Below, piece by piece: positions 8,028 through 17,157 of a stretch of 64,000 bases of DNA (positions within the stretch are counted from its first letter, which is position 1; each line of letters opens with the position of its first letter). The position numbers and the translations under genes were made by a program. A model generated the notes under the pieces. That model was not told where the DNA came from and ran no database searches. It worked only from the letters and a program-made list of their open reading frames with translations. Origin of the DNA: RH-AL1 sp965198485 (GTDB lineage: Bacteria > Pseudomonadota > Alphaproteobacteria > Rhizobiales > Beijerinckiaceae); assembly GCA_965198485.1 (NCBI GenBank), contig CBDAPQ010000005.1, positions 3,755,506-3,819,505 of the forward strand, in the 5' to 3' direction.

Positions 8028-9302
8028 TCAGGTGCCGGAAGGCACGCCGGCATCGGCCGACAAAGGCCTGCTTTCGGATGGCACGGCGATCGGCCGGCTG
8101 TTGCGGCTGGAGCGCGCAAGCAGTCCGAAGGCGATGGCCTGGAGGCTCACCAGGGTGACGAACCACAGCTCGGCTGTGGCGATGCCGAAGACCGCGATCG
8201 TCAGCGTCGCGACGAGACCACCGAGAAGCGGCGGCGCAACGTGGGGAGCGGCCTCTCCCGCCGCACGCAGCCCGAACGCTAATAGCATTGCGAGCGCCAA
8301 GGCCCCTAGTAGGCCGAAATCGTACCAAACCTCGAAGAGGATCGTACGCGGGGCATGGGGCGGCAGGTAACCCAGGCTAGCAGCAAGCCGAGCCTCGTCG
8401 AGCCCGTGGCCGGTAAGGAGCCGCGGCAGATCGGCGGCGACGACATCCCGCCAATCGCTCATCGCCGCCACGGTGCTGGCGCCGACCGGCGTTACGGCAC
8501 GCGACAGCGGCGCCAGCGCGAAGGGCAGCAAGGGAGCGAAGATGAAGAGACCGGCGAAGACCACGGCGACGCTCTTGCCGAGACGTCGCGGCGCGCCGAC
8601 AGCGGCCGCGAACGCAAAGGCCGCGGCGGCGAAGACGGCCATGGCCAGACGCGCGTCCGCCGCGGCCAGGCTGGCGGCGACCAGCACCGCGAGAACGGCG
8701 GCAAGGCGCCAGCGAGCGAAAGCGGCGAGCGCGCCGACTCCGGGCCAGAGCAGCACCGCGAGGGTCAGGACCGAGCGCTCGAGCAGCGAGGGGTCGAACT
8801 CGGTGCCGCCACGAAAGGAGGCCGGGCCGAGCAGCGCCAGCGCCATCGTCGCGAGCGCCGTCAGCGCAACGCCGGACGGCAGGAGATAGAGGTAGGGGCG
8901 CGCGCGGCGTTCGGGCAAGTGGGCGATGATGACCACCGCCGCAAGCACCGTCGCCGCGGTGGCGGCGAGGCGCGGCAGCGCCAGCTCCGGGAACGGCGTC
9001 CAGGCGATCGACAGCGCCATCCAGCCGCCGAGGAAGAGGCCGACGAGACCGATCGGCGTGGTGAAGGCATCCCGCAACGCCCGTAGGCCGATGCGAGAGA
9101 CCGAGAGACCGTAGCCCGCCACGAGGATCGCGATACCGACGGGCAGCAGCACCAGGAGCGCCCGGCGCGACAGCACACCGACGAGCGGAGCGCCGATCAT
9201 CAAGACGGCCAAGCCGAACCAGCCGAGAAGCCGCGCGGCATCCTTCGCCGGATCGTACAGGCGCGAGGCTTCTGGAGAGGCTAGCGCAGACTTGCGGATC
9301 AC
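8028..9302 (-). CDS. O-antigen ligase-like polytopic membrane protein
   Basis: A 424-residue very hydrophobic protein with about ten to twelve membrane segments and a larger external loop around residues 275-325 that contains GHGLDEARL and PHAPRTILFEVWYDFG. The G-H-G and H-x-x-x-L-x-x-x-x-x-G pattern is typical of the Wzy_C (O-antigen ligase/polymerase) superfamily, which joins glycans to lipid or glycan acceptors on the periplasmic face. No other surface-polysaccharide genes adjoin it except the GT2 gene about 2 kb downstream on the same strand. WaaL itself versus a polymerase cannot be decided. Confidence 0.65.
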   Translation of the reverse strand: MIRKSALASPEASRLYDPAKDAARLLGWFGLAVLMIGAPLVGVLSRRALLVLLPVGIAILVAGYGLSVSRIGLRALRDAFTTPIGLVGLFLGGWMALSIAWTPFPELALPRLAATAATVLAAVVIIAHLPERRARPYLYLLPSGVALTALATMALALLGPASFRGGTEFDPSLLERSVLTLAVLLWPGVGALAAFARWRLAAVLAVLVAASLAAADARLAMAVFAAAAFAFAAAVGAPRRLGKSVAVVFAGLFIFAPLLPFALAPLSRAVTPVGASTVAAMSDWRDVVAADLPRLLTGHGLDEARLAASLGYLPPHAPRTILFEVWYDFGLLGALALAMLLAFGLRAAGEAAPHVAPPLLGGLVATLTIAVFGIATAELWFVTLVSLQAIAFGLLARSSRNSRPIAVPSESRPLSADAGVPSGT

Positions 9303-9623
9303 GACGCTTGCCTGTCTAGCCCTTCCTGTCCGTCATGGCTACGTCGCCGAAGCCTTGGCGCCCAACGGGCCTCGATCGCTCCTCGGGCAAGCTGTCGAAA
9401 CAGAAGAGCGCGAGACTTTGCGCCGATCGCGCAAGTCGAGAACAATCCTCGTGACGCCGTTGAAACCGTCTTAGCGACGCTAGACAAGTCCGCGCCTTAC
9501 GGTCGTAGGGACCCGAAACACCGGTTTTTCCGCGCTTAGCCAAGACATGTACGCAGCGGTGCGCTATCGACGGACATAGAGTGCGTCGTATGCGCCGGAC
9601 GATCATGGATGAAGGAGGCGACG
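9303..9623. other. divergent intergenic region upstream of the LysR gene
   Basis: This 320-base gap between two divergent genes should hold both promoters. I see no coding frame with natural composition and no clear -35/-10. LysR-type operators (T-N11-A) may be present but cannot be called with confidence. Confidence 0.4.
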
Positions 9624-10517
9624 GTGGACTGGGACAAGCTGCGCATCTTCCACGCCGCGGCCGAAGCCGGATCGTTCACCCACGCCGGGGACGCGCTGAA
9701 CCTTAGCCAATCGGCGGTCAGTCGCCAAGTCAGCGCGCTGGAGCGCGACCTGCAGACGCCGCTGTTCCATCGCCACGCCCGCGGCCTGATGCTGACGGAA
9801 CAGGGCGAGGACCTGTTCCGCACCGTGCAGGACGTCATCGCCAAGCTCGATGCCACACGCTCGCGCCTGACCGACAGCCGCGAGCGGCCGAAGGGCGACC
9901 TGCGCATCACCACCAACCTCGGCTTTGGCACGGGCTGGCTGACGCCGCGCCTCAAGGGCTTCCTCGACGCCTATCCCGACGTCAAGGTGAAGCTCCTGCT
10001 GACCGACGACGACCTCGACCTCGGCATGCGCGAGGCCGATATCGCCATCCGCCTGCGCGAGCCGGCGCAGCCCGACCTGATCCGCCGCCGGCTGTTCTCG
10101 ATCTCCTATCATCTCTACGCCTCGCCGACCTACGTGAAGGAGCACGGCGAGCCCAACACGCTCGACGAGCTCGACCAGCACCGGCTGCTGAGCCTCTCCT
10201 TCGCCGGCAATAGTTTCCTGATCGACAACCTCAACGCTCATCTCCACCTCGAGCGCGGCGCCAAGAACCCGCGTCCGGCCGCCTTCGCCGTCAACAACAT
10301 TCCGGCGCTCTATCGTGCCGTGGTCGACGGGTTGGGCATTGCCACGCTGCCGGACTACCTCGTCGATCCCGACAGCCAGCTCAAGGTGCTGATGCCGCAG
10401 ACGGTCACGCCAGAGCTCGAGGTGTTCTTCGTCTATGCCGAGGAGATGAAGAACGTTGCCCGCGTGCAGGTCTTCCGCGACTACCTGGTCGAGACCGCGA
10501 AGCGCTGGCGCGCTTGA
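9624..10517 (+). CDS. lsrB: LysR-family regulator of the LsrB/VtlR type
   Basis: A 297-residue LysR transcription factor. It opens MDWDKLRIFHAAAEAG, which with the HTH (about 15-36, SFTHAGDALNLSQSAVSRQ) and LFHRHARGLMLTEQG is characteristic of LsrB of Sinorhizobium/Agrobacterium and VtlR of Brucella, regulators of redox, surface and small-RNA genes. An effector-binding domain fills 90-297. The start is decided by AAGGAGG at 9612-9618, which sits six bases before the GTG at 9624 and would be inside the gene if the ATG at 9609 were used. The protein contains no cysteine, so a thiol-based redox switch is not possible in this copy. Confidence 0.85.
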   Translation: MDWDKLRIFHAAAEAGSFTHAGDALNLSQSAVSRQVSALERDLQTPLFHRHARGLMLTEQGEDLFRTVQDVIAKLDATRSRLTDSRERPKGDLRITTNLGFGTGWLTPRLKGFLDAYPDVKVKLLLTDDDLDLGMREADIAIRLREPAQPDLIRRRLFSISYHLYASPTYVKEHGEPNTLDELDQHRLLSLSFAGNSFLIDNLNAHLHLERGAKNPRPAAFAVNNIPALYRAVVDGLGIATLPDYLVDPDSQLKVLMPQTVTPELEVFFVYAEEMKNVARVQVFRDYLVETAKRWRA

Positions 10518-10544
10518 GGGCGCGCCCGCAGAGGGCGCTCCTGA

Positions 10545-10802
10545 TCAGGCGACGCGCACGTGGCTGGCACGCTCTTTGATCATCGCGATGACGCGCAGGC
10601 TCGCCGCCGCCTTAGCCACCGCAATTGCGGCCGCTGCTGCGGCAAAGCCGGTACTGTCGTCCGGTTGAACTGGGAGCAGGTTGGCGCAGCAGCTGTAGAG
10701 GTCGTTGAAGCCAAGCATGCCGGCGACCGAGGTGACGACGCGATGCACTGCGATGGCGTCCACGTGCGGGATGCGGAATGCTTGCTCCAGCACATCTCCC
10801 AC
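10545..10802 (-). CDS. small hypothetical protein
   Basis: An 85-residue frame with strong G/C preference at third codon positions, which supports real coding. It begins at a GTG at 10802 with an AAGGGGA stretch about nine bases upstream. It contains a CC pair (38-39) and an alanine-rich helix (about 52-66). I recognise no family. It is divergent from the methyltransferase gene and shares with it the intergenic region that carries a CtrA-type box at 10852-10866. Confidence 0.5.
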   Translation of the reverse strand: MGDVLEQAFRIPHVDAIAVHRVVTSVAGMLGFNDLYSCCANLLPVQPDDSTGFAAAAAAIAVAKAAASLRVIAMIKERASHVRVA

Positions 10803-10851
10803 TGCTCAGTTCCCCTTAGCGTTCCGATCATTGCACGAAAGCTTACCATGG

Positions 10852-10866
10852 TTAACACAACGTTAA
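10852..10866. promoter_or_regulatory. CtrA-type box TTAA-N7-TTAA
   Basis: TTAA at 10852-10855 and 10863-10866 are separated by exactly seven bases. A further CCTTAACG lies at 10882-10889. The box is 55 bases before the methyltransferase ATG at 10922 and 50 bases before the divergent small gene, so either could be the target. Assignment rests on the motif only. Confidence 0.45.
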
Positions 10867-10921
10867 GAAACAACAGCGTTTCCCTTAACGACCGCCGGCG
10901 GCCTTGTGGCGAATTGAGAGC

Positions 10922-11737
10922 ATGATCGACGTGATCTTTGCTTCGGCGCCTGTCGAGCCGGCGCCGATCGAACAATGCTACTTCTATCATTCCACCGACA
11001 TTCCTGGGCACGGTCGTGTCGACGGAGAATGGGATCTCGCCTCCGGGATCGAGGCCTATCTCGGCCATGTCGACTTCGCCGGGCGCACCGTGCTCGACGT
11101 CGGCGCCGCGACCGGTTTTCTGACCTTCCACATGGAGCGCGCCGGGGCTCGCGTGATTTCCTACGACTTGTCGCCAGAGCAGGGCTGGGACATCGTGCCG
11201 CTGTCAAGCCTCGACGCCGCCGAGCACGCCCGTGTCCGCAAGCACCACATCGGCGCGATCAACGCCGGCTATTGGCGGTGCCACCAGGCTTTCGCATCAT
11301 CGGCGCGAATGGCGCATGGCACCGTCTATGCGATGGACGAGGCGCTCGGCCCGGTGGACGTCAGCGTCTTCGGCAGCATCCTGCTGCACCTGCGCGACCC
11401 TTTCCTGGCCTTGCATAACGCCCTGCGGCTCACGACGCAGACCGTTGTTGTCGCCGACATCCTGCCCGGCGCGCACCCCCTGTCGCGATGGACCAGCCTG
11501 CTGCTTGGCCGCGCCCAGCAATTCAAGCCGCGCTTCGCCCGGGGGCTGCCCTGGGAAACCTGGTGGAACCTGCCGCCGCGGCTGGTGGTGGAATACCTCG
11601 GCGTGCTCGGTTTCGAGAAGACGGTGGTGACCTACCACTCGCAGCTTCTGAAAGGTCGCCGCATGCCGATGTACACGGTGGTCGGCACGCGCACGCGGCC
11701 GACGGTGCCGTTGGAGCGCGACCGCGGCGGCGCCTGA
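10922..11737 (+). CDS. class I SAM-dependent methyltransferase
   Basis: A 271-residue methyltransferase. The SAM-binding motif I is VLDVGAATGF (57-66), followed by a strand ending in an acidic residue, SYDLS (80-84). Residues 20-40, with FYHSTDIPG and WDLASGI, resemble the N-terminal part of tRNA-cmo5U-type and related small-molecule methyltransferases, but the substrate is not identifiable. The ATG at 10922 is preferred to the GTG at 10904. A CtrA-type box upstream suggests cell-cycle linked control. Confidence 0.7.
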   Translation: MIDVIFASAPVEPAPIEQCYFYHSTDIPGHGRVDGEWDLASGIEAYLGHVDFAGRTVLDVGAATGFLTFHMERAGARVISYDLSPEQGWDIVPLSSLDAAEHARVRKHHIGAINAGYWRCHQAFASSARMAHGTVYAMDEALGPVDVSVFGSILLHLRDPFLALHNALRLTTQTVVVADILPGAHPLSRWTSLLLGRAQQFKPRFARGLPWETWWNLPPRLVVEYLGVLGFEKTVVTYHSQLLKGRRMPMYTVVGTRTRPTVPLERDRGGA

Positions 11738-11848
11738 TGTTCGCGCTCTGAAGCATGGGACGATTTCAAGGGTCGCTTTGCGATGCTCGTGTGCTCGTCC
11801 GCGCTACGTTTTCTTTGTTGGAGCCAGTCCACGACAGTGGACGTTGCC

Positions 11849-12724
11849 CTAGCGTCGCGGCTCGATCACGGTGCGGCCCTCGAAGACCTCGAGCGCCGGC
11901 TTGGCGGCGAGGATCTGGTCCATCGTGCGCGCCGGCTCGGCGCAGCCGGCCTCGCCGACGATGCGGGCCGGCACGCCCGCTACGGTCTTGTGGTGCGGCA
12001 CGGGGTGCAGCACCACCGATCCGGCGGCGATGCGGGCGCAATGACCGATCTCGATATTGCCGAGGATCTTGGCGCCGGCGCCGATCAGCACGCCGTGGCG
12101 CACTTTGGGATGGCGGTCGCCGATATCCTTGCCGGTGCCACCGAGCGTCACGTCCTGCAGCATCGAGACATTGTCCTCGACCAACGCCGTCGAGCCGACG
12201 ACGAGACCGGTGGCATGATCGAGGAAGACGCCCTTTCCGATACGCGCCGCGGGATGAATATCGGTTTGGAACACCGCAGACGAGCGGCTCTGCAGGTAGA
12301 AGGCGAAATCGTGTCGCCCGGCCTTCCACAGCGCGTGGGCCAGGCGATGCGCCTGTATCGCGTGGAAACCCTTGAAGTAGAGGATCGGCTCGATCAGCCG
12401 CGTGCACGCCGGATCGCGGTCCACCACGGCGAGCAGGTCTGCGTGGAAGGCCTCGGAGAAGGCCGGATCGGCCGCCACCATGTCGGCGAAGGCCTGGCGT
12501 ATCAGGTCGCTCGGCACGTCCTGATGCGACAGCCGCGCGGCGACGCGATGAATGATCACGCTCTCCAGCGAGGCGTGGTTCAGCACGGTCGAGTAGATGA
12601 AGCCGGCGACCTCCGGCTCGCGACGGATGATCTCTCCCGCCTCCACGAGCATGCGGGCGAAGGCCGGATCGTCCTCGCCGCGGAACGGGACGATTTTGGC
12701 GCCGCCTTCGGGCTTGCCGCTCAT
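11849..12724 (-). CDS. cysE: serine O-acetyltransferase
   Basis: A 291-residue CysE. It acetylates L-serine with acetyl-CoA, the first step of cysteine synthesis. The helical N-terminal domain (about 20-140) is followed by a left-handed beta-helix of hexapeptide repeats. The catalytic Asp169-His170 pair is in FLDHATG, and DVTLGGTGK (191-199) and DRHPKV (203-208) are the conserved CoA and substrate segments. The C-terminal tail ends VIEPRR and lacks the terminal isoleucine used by enteric CysE to bind CysK. ATG at 12724 is preferred to the GTG two codons earlier. No cysK neighbour is present. Confidence 0.93.
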   Translation of the reverse strand: MSGKPEGGAKIVPFRGEDDPAFARMLVEAGEIIRREPEVAGFIYSTVLNHASLESVIIHRVAARLSHQDVPSDLIRQAFADMVAADPAFSEAFHADLLAVVDRDPACTRLIEPILYFKGFHAIQAHRLAHALWKAGRHDFAFYLQSRSSAVFQTDIHPAARIGKGVFLDHATGLVVGSTALVEDNVSMLQDVTLGGTGKDIGDRHPKVRHGVLIGAGAKILGNIEIGHCARIAAGSVVLHPVPHHKTVAGVPARIVGEAGCAEPARTMDQILAAKPALEVFEGRTVIEPRR

Positions 12725-12800
12725 GCACACATTCCAGTTACACTACCTTCACCGAGGAGCCCGCAGAGGCGTTCTCCGCATAGGCAAGCATATAGGCATT

Positions 12801-13577
12801 TCATTCCCGTTCATCGAGAAAGGCGAGCACGGCCTCCTTGTAGGTCTTGTCGCCGACCGCGCGATTGTGGTCGCGGCCCTCGATGTGCAGCACGCGCGCC
12901 CGGGGGATCAGCTCGGCCAGCGCCTCGGGATCGCCCGCGATGTCGTCGTGGCTTCCCACCGCGACGAGGACGGGGCAAGCGATTTGCGTGACCTCGTCGA
13001 GGGGCATCATCTGTCGCGCGCCGCGGATACAGGCGGCCAGCGCGCGCCGGTCGCTGCGGGTGGCGTCGGCGAAGGCGCGGAACAGTCGCTGGTGTGGATC
13101 GGTGAGGCTCTCGAGAGCAGGGGCGTCCATCGCGTCGGCGATGCTGGTGGGGAGGGTGCCGCCCTCGACCAGGCTGTAGCCCAAGCCACCCAGGACGAGG
13201 GAGCGCAGCCGCTCCGGCGCGCGGCGCTGGAGGAAGGCGCCGATGCGCGCGCCCATGGAGTAGCCCATGACGTCGACGCGGCCGAGCTTGAGCCGGTCCA
13301 TCACAATCAAAGCTTCTTCTGCGAGCACGTCGATGGTGTAGTCGCGCGCGTCGTAGAGCTTGGTGCTGCGTCCGTGGCCGCGCACGTCGTAGAGGATCGT
13401 GCGGCGGCCGGCGGCGGTGAGCGTCTTCACCCATAGCGGCAACACCCAGTTGACGGCATGGCTCGAGGCGAAGCCGTGGATCAACAGGATCGGCTCGTCG
13501 CAGTCGGCGACGCCGTCCGGCACCGGTTCGGTCAGGGTGAAGAGCGTGACACCAGGCGCCGCTTCGATGGTCTGCAT
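12801..13577 (-). CDS. alpha/beta fold hydrolase
   Basis: A 258-residue alpha/beta hydrolase. The oxyanion HGF is at 34-36, the nucleophile is Ser107 in GYSMG, with Asp211 and His237 completing a normal triad. DVRGHGRS (64-71) is typical of the epoxide-hydrolase/haloperoxidase-like branch. No cap domain of note is visible and the substrate is unknown. ATG at 13577 is used since the conserved part begins MQTIEAAPG; the longer frame adds an arginine-rich stretch. Confidence 0.82.
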   Translation of the reverse strand: MQTIEAAPGVTLFTLTEPVPDGVADCDEPILLIHGFASSHAVNWVLPLWVKTLTAAGRRTILYDVRGHGRSTKLYDARDYTIDVLAEEALIVMDRLKLGRVDVMGYSMGARIGAFLQRRAPERLRSLVLGGLGYSLVEGGTLPTSIADAMDAPALESLTDPHQRLFRAFADATRSDRRALAACIRGARQMMPLDEVTQIACPVLVAVGSHDDIAGDPEALAELIPRARVLHIEGRDHNRAVGDKTYKEAVLAFLDERE

Positions 13578-13669
13578 GGCTGGCGGGTTAGCGCGGCGGC
13601 GGAACGGCTGCAAATCGAGGCTGGCTTTTCGCGAGAGCGCGCCATGTTCCGGCAGACAGGAGATTAACC

Positions 13670-14056
13670 ATGCGACCTTTCCTGACCGCCGCCCTCATCG
13701 TGTCCGCACTGAAGCCGACGCTCGCCCACGCCGACGCGCTCGACGACGCCAAAGGCAAGATACGTCCCGTCATCGTACTCTCGGACGCGCGCGACGACCC
13801 GCGTGTCGCCAAGCAGATCCAGGCGCTCGACGGCACCAGGCCGGAGCTGAGCAGTCGCAACATCCAGGTGCTGCAGGAGGCCGGATCGGACGGTCCGCTG
13901 CGTAAGAAGCTCGGCGTCGAGACCAGAGGTTTCGCCGTGGTGCTCGTCGGCAAGGACGGCACGGTGAAGAAGGTCTGGCGCGCTCCCGTCGATCCCAAGC
14001 AGATCTTCACGATCATCGACGCGATGCCAATGCGACAGAACGAGATGAACGGGTAG
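13670..14056 (+). CDS. DUF4174 domain protein, exported
   Basis: A 128-residue protein with a signal peptide (1-20, ending AHA) and a DUF4174 domain, IRPVIVLSDARDD followed by RGFAVVLVGKDGTVKKVW, which has the look of a thioredoxin-like fold without the CxxC. The family is common in proteobacteria and has no known function. The ATG at 13670 is preceded by GGAG. The start overlaps a TTAACCAT half-site that resembles half of a CtrA box. Confidence 0.8.
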   Translation: MRPFLTAALIVSALKPTLAHADALDDAKGKIRPVIVLSDARDDPRVAKQIQALDGTRPELSSRNIQVLQEAGSDGPLRKKLGVETRGFAVVLVGKDGTVKKVWRAPVDPKQIFTIIDAMPMRQNEMNG

Positions 14057-14175
14057 CTCACGAATTGCATGCAACGCATGTCGTTTTTGATGCTGCGACG
14101 CAGCACAACAGCATCTTCTACGGGTTGAACAGACCCGCTTCCTGTTCCACTTTCGGCTGATCGCGGGAGACGCCC

Positions 14176-14382
14176 ATGCGCACCATCGCCCTTCTCTTCC
14201 TTGCCGCCATGGTCACGATCTACGTGGCCGTCCGCGCCGTCGCGCCCAGAGCCTTGCAGAAGGAGACGGCCGCCCAGGCGAGCACCACGGACATCAGTCA
14301 CCCGCCCAGCTCGATCGGGTCGGCCACCTTCATCGTCGCGCCGCACATCGCCCACGACGCCAAGGCCGCTTCGGCGCGCTGA
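14176..14382 (+). CDS. small membrane-anchored hypothetical protein
   Basis: A 68-residue protein: one N-terminal hydrophobic segment (about 4-24) that could be a signal anchor, then a short polar tail. GGAG lies seven bases before the ATG. Third positions are G/C-rich. No family is recognised. It is 40 bases from the mutS frame on the same strand. Confidence 0.5.
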   Translation: MRTIALLFLAAMVTIYVAVRAVAPRALQKETAAQASTTDISHPPSSIGSATFIVAPHIAHDAKAASAR

Positions 14383-14457
14383 GGCCTTCGTGTTGCGCCG
14401 CGCCTCACGTTCTCGGCGCCATTGACGCACGCCGCCGCCGTCTCTTCTAGTCCGGCG

Positions 14458-17157
14458 ATGCGCAGATCCGACCGCGAGCAGGCGGCCTACACACCCGAGC
14501 CGCCGGCGCCCTCGCCGATGATGGCGCAGTACCACGCCATCAAGGCCGATCACCCCGACGCCCTGCTGTGGTACCGCATGGGTGATTTCTACGAGCTGTT
14601 CTTCGAGGACGCAGCGATCACCGCCAAGGTGCTCGGCATCGTGCTCACCAAGCGCGGCCGGCACGAGGGCGCCGAGATCCCGATGTGCGGCGTTCCCGTG
14701 GAGCGCCACGAGGATTACCTCCACCGTCTCATTGCCGCCGGCCATCGGGTGGCCATCTGCGAGCAGACCGAGGATCCGGCCGAGGCCAGGAAGCGCGGCT
14801 CCAAGTCGGTGGTGGCGCGCGCGGTGGTGCGGCTGGTGACGCCCGGCACCATCACCGAGGAGCGGCTGCTGGAGCCGGCCGCCGCTAACTGGCTCGTGGC
14901 GCTGGCCCGCGCCCGCAACGCGGAGGGCGCCTGGGCCTACGGGCTGGCCGCCGTCGACATCTCGACGGGCGCCTTCGCCGTCACCGAAGCGGCGTCCGCC
15001 GCGCTCGGCGGCGAGGTCGCCCGCATCGATCCGCGCGAGATCGTGGTGGCCGACACGCTCGCCGCCCTGCCCGAAGTCGCCAAGGTGCTCGACGAGGGTC
15101 GCGTGCCCGTCACTCGCATCGGCCGCGAGCCCGGCTCGGCCGAGCGCCGCCTGCTCGACTGGTACGGTCTCGCCACGCTCGACGGGCTCGGGCCGCTGTC
15201 GCCGGCCGAGGTCGCCGCCGCCGCGACCGTGGTCTTCTACCTCGACCGCACGCAATGCGGCGCCCGGCCCAAGCTCGACCCGCCAGCCTCGGTGCGCGGT
15301 GCGCCGGCGATGGAGATCGACGCCGCCACCCGCGCCAACCTGGAGCTGACGCGCACCCTGGCCGGCGCGCGCGAGGGCTCGCTCCTGGCAGCCATCGACC
15401 GCTGTGCCACGCCCGCCGGCTCGCGCCTGCTCTGCGCCCGCCTGTCGAGCCCGCTGACCGAACGGGCGGCGATCGAGGCGCGGCTTGACGCCGTCGCCTA
15501 CCTGCACGAGAGCCGCGCCACCCGCGCCGACGCCCGCGCCATCCTCAAGGCGGCTCCGGACCTGTCGCGCGCGCTGGCGCGGCTGGCGCTGGGCCGCGCC
15601 GGACCGCGCGACCTCGCCGCGATCGGCGCCGGCCTGGAAGCGGCCCATCGCATCACCGAGCTTTTGCGCGAGGGTACCACCCCGCTGGCGCAGTTGCCCG
15701 ACGAGCTGCGCGCGGCCCGCGACCGCGCCGCCGCGCCCGATCCCGCCCTCGTCGAGCGGCTCGCCACCCTGCTCGACGACGCCCTGCCCCTGCAGCGCCG
15801 CGACGGCAACTTCGTGCGCCCCGGCGTCGACCCCGAGCTCGACGCCCTGCGCGCGCTGCGCGACCGCAGCCGCGAGGTCATCGCCGCCCTGCAGGGCACC
15901 TATTGCGAGCTGGCCGGTACCAGGCGGCTCAAGATCAAGCACAACAACCAGCTGGGCTATTTCGCCGAGGTGCCGGCGGCGATCGGCGAGGCCTTCCTGC
16001 AGCCGCCGCTCTCGGCGACGTTCCACCACCGCCAGAGCATGGTCGACGCCATGCGCTTCTCCACCGCAGAGCTGGTCGAGCTTGAAGGGCGAATCGCCAG
16101 CGCCGCCGAGGGCGCCGTCGCGCGCGAGAACGCGCTGTTCGATCAGCTCGCAGCGGAGGTGATGGCTGCAGCCCCCGCCATCGACGCCGCAGCCGCGGCG
16201 CTCGCCGCCATCGACGTCGCCGCCTGCCTCGCCGAGGTGGCCGAGGCCGGCGAGTGGACCCGCCCGGTCATCGAGGAGGGCGGCGCCTTCCGCATCGCCG
16301 GCGGCCGCCATCCGGTGGTCGAGCTGGCGCTGAAGGCCGCCGGCGAGCCTTTCGTCGCCAACGCCTGCGATCTCACCGGCTCGATCGCCGGCGGCGCCAT
16401 CGCCGTCGTCACCGGCCCCAACATGGCGGGCAAGTCGACCTTCCTGCGCCAGAACGCGCTCATCGCCGTGCTGGCCCAGGCCGGGTCCTTCGTGCCGGCG
16501 ACCGCCGCCACGATCGGCATCGTCGACCGGCTGTTTTCCCGCGTCGGCGCCGCCGACGACCTTGCGCGCGGCCGCTCCACCTTCATGGTCGAGATGGTCG
16601 AGACGGCGGCGATCCTCAACCGCGCCACGCCACGCTCGCTGGTGATCCTGGACGAGATCGGCCGCGGCACCGCCACCTTCGACGGGCTCTCGATCGCCTG
16701 GGCGGTCATGGAGCACCTGCACGAGAAGAACCGCGCGCGCGCGATCTTCGCCACCCATTTCCACGAGCTGACGCAGCTCTCGCGCCGGCTCGACCGGCTC
16801 GTGAACCTCACCACCCGCGTCGCCGACTGGCACGGCGACGTCGTCTTCCTGCACGAGGTGGTCCCGGGCGCCGCGGACCGCTCCTACGGCATCCAGGTCG
16901 CCAAGCTCGCCGGCCTGCCCGCCGCCGCCGTACGCCGCGCCAAGGCGCTGCTCGCCGAACTCGAGGCCAGCGACCGCGGCGCCTCCCGCCGCCTCGCCGA
17001 CCTGCCGCTCTTCGCCGCCAGCACCAGCGCGCCTCCTGAGCCTGAGCACGACAGGCTGCGCGAGGCCCTTGCCACGCTCGATCTCGACGCTGTGACCCCG
17101 CGCGAGGCGCTCGACGCGCTCTATAGGCTGAAAGCGCTTGGCAGGGAGGAAGGCTGA
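14458..17157 (+). CDS. mutS: DNA mismatch repair protein MutS
   Basis: An 899-residue MutS, full length. The mismatch-recognition Phe-x-Glu is in GDFYELF (Phe44, Glu46). Connector, lever and clamp domains fill 130-550; the ATPase has Walker A GPNMAGKST from about 653 and Walker B DEIGRG from about 732, with the C-terminal HTH after 800. It recognises base mismatches and recruits MutL. Start at ATG 14458; an in-frame TTG at 14422 is less likely. The 3' end overlaps the convergent YgjP-type gene by 37 bases. As in most alphaproteobacteria it is not next to mutL. Confidence 0.95.
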   Translation: MRRSDREQAAYTPEPPAPSPMMAQYHAIKADHPDALLWYRMGDFYELFFEDAAITAKVLGIVLTKRGRHEGAEIPMCGVPVERHEDYLHRLIAAGHRVAICEQTEDPAEARKRGSKSVVARAVVRLVTPGTITEERLLEPAAANWLVALARARNAEGAWAYGLAAVDISTGAFAVTEAASAALGGEVARIDPREIVVADTLAALPEVAKVLDEGRVPVTRIGREPGSAERRLLDWYGLATLDGLGPLSPAEVAAAATVVFYLDRTQCGARPKLDPPASVRGAPAMEIDAATRANLELTRTLAGAREGSLLAAIDRCATPAGSRLLCARLSSPLTERAAIEARLDAVAYLHESRATRADARAILKAAPDLSRALARLALGRAGPRDLAAIGAGLEAAHRITELLREGTTPLAQLPDELRAARDRAAAPDPALVERLATLLDDALPLQRRDGNFVRPGVDPELDALRALRDRSREVIAALQGTYCELAGTRRLKIKHNNQLGYFAEVPAAIGEAFLQPPLSATFHHRQSMVDAMRFSTAELVELEGRIASAAEGAVARENALFDQLAAEVMAAAPAIDAAAAALAAIDVAACLAEVAEAGEWTRPVIEEGGAFRIAGGRHPVVELALKAAGEPFVANACDLTGSIAGGAIAVVTGPNMAGKSTFLRQNALIAVLAQAGSFVPATAATIGIVDRLFSRVGAADDLARGRSTFMVEMVETAAILNRATPRSLVILDEIGRGTATFDGLSIAWAVMEHLHEKNRARAIFATHFHELTQLSRRLDRLVNLTTRVADWHGDVVFLHEVVPGAADRSYGIQVAKLAGLPAAAVRRAKALLAELEASDRGASRRLADLPLFAASTSAPPEPEHDRLREALATLDLDAVTPREALDALYRLKALGREEG

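Noticed and set aside
13588..17049. A 1153-codon open frame antisense to mutS
   Set aside because: Composition is Gly/Ala/Arg/Asp-rich and without family motifs; it mirrors the high-GC codon bias of mutS, which is unmistakable on the other strand.
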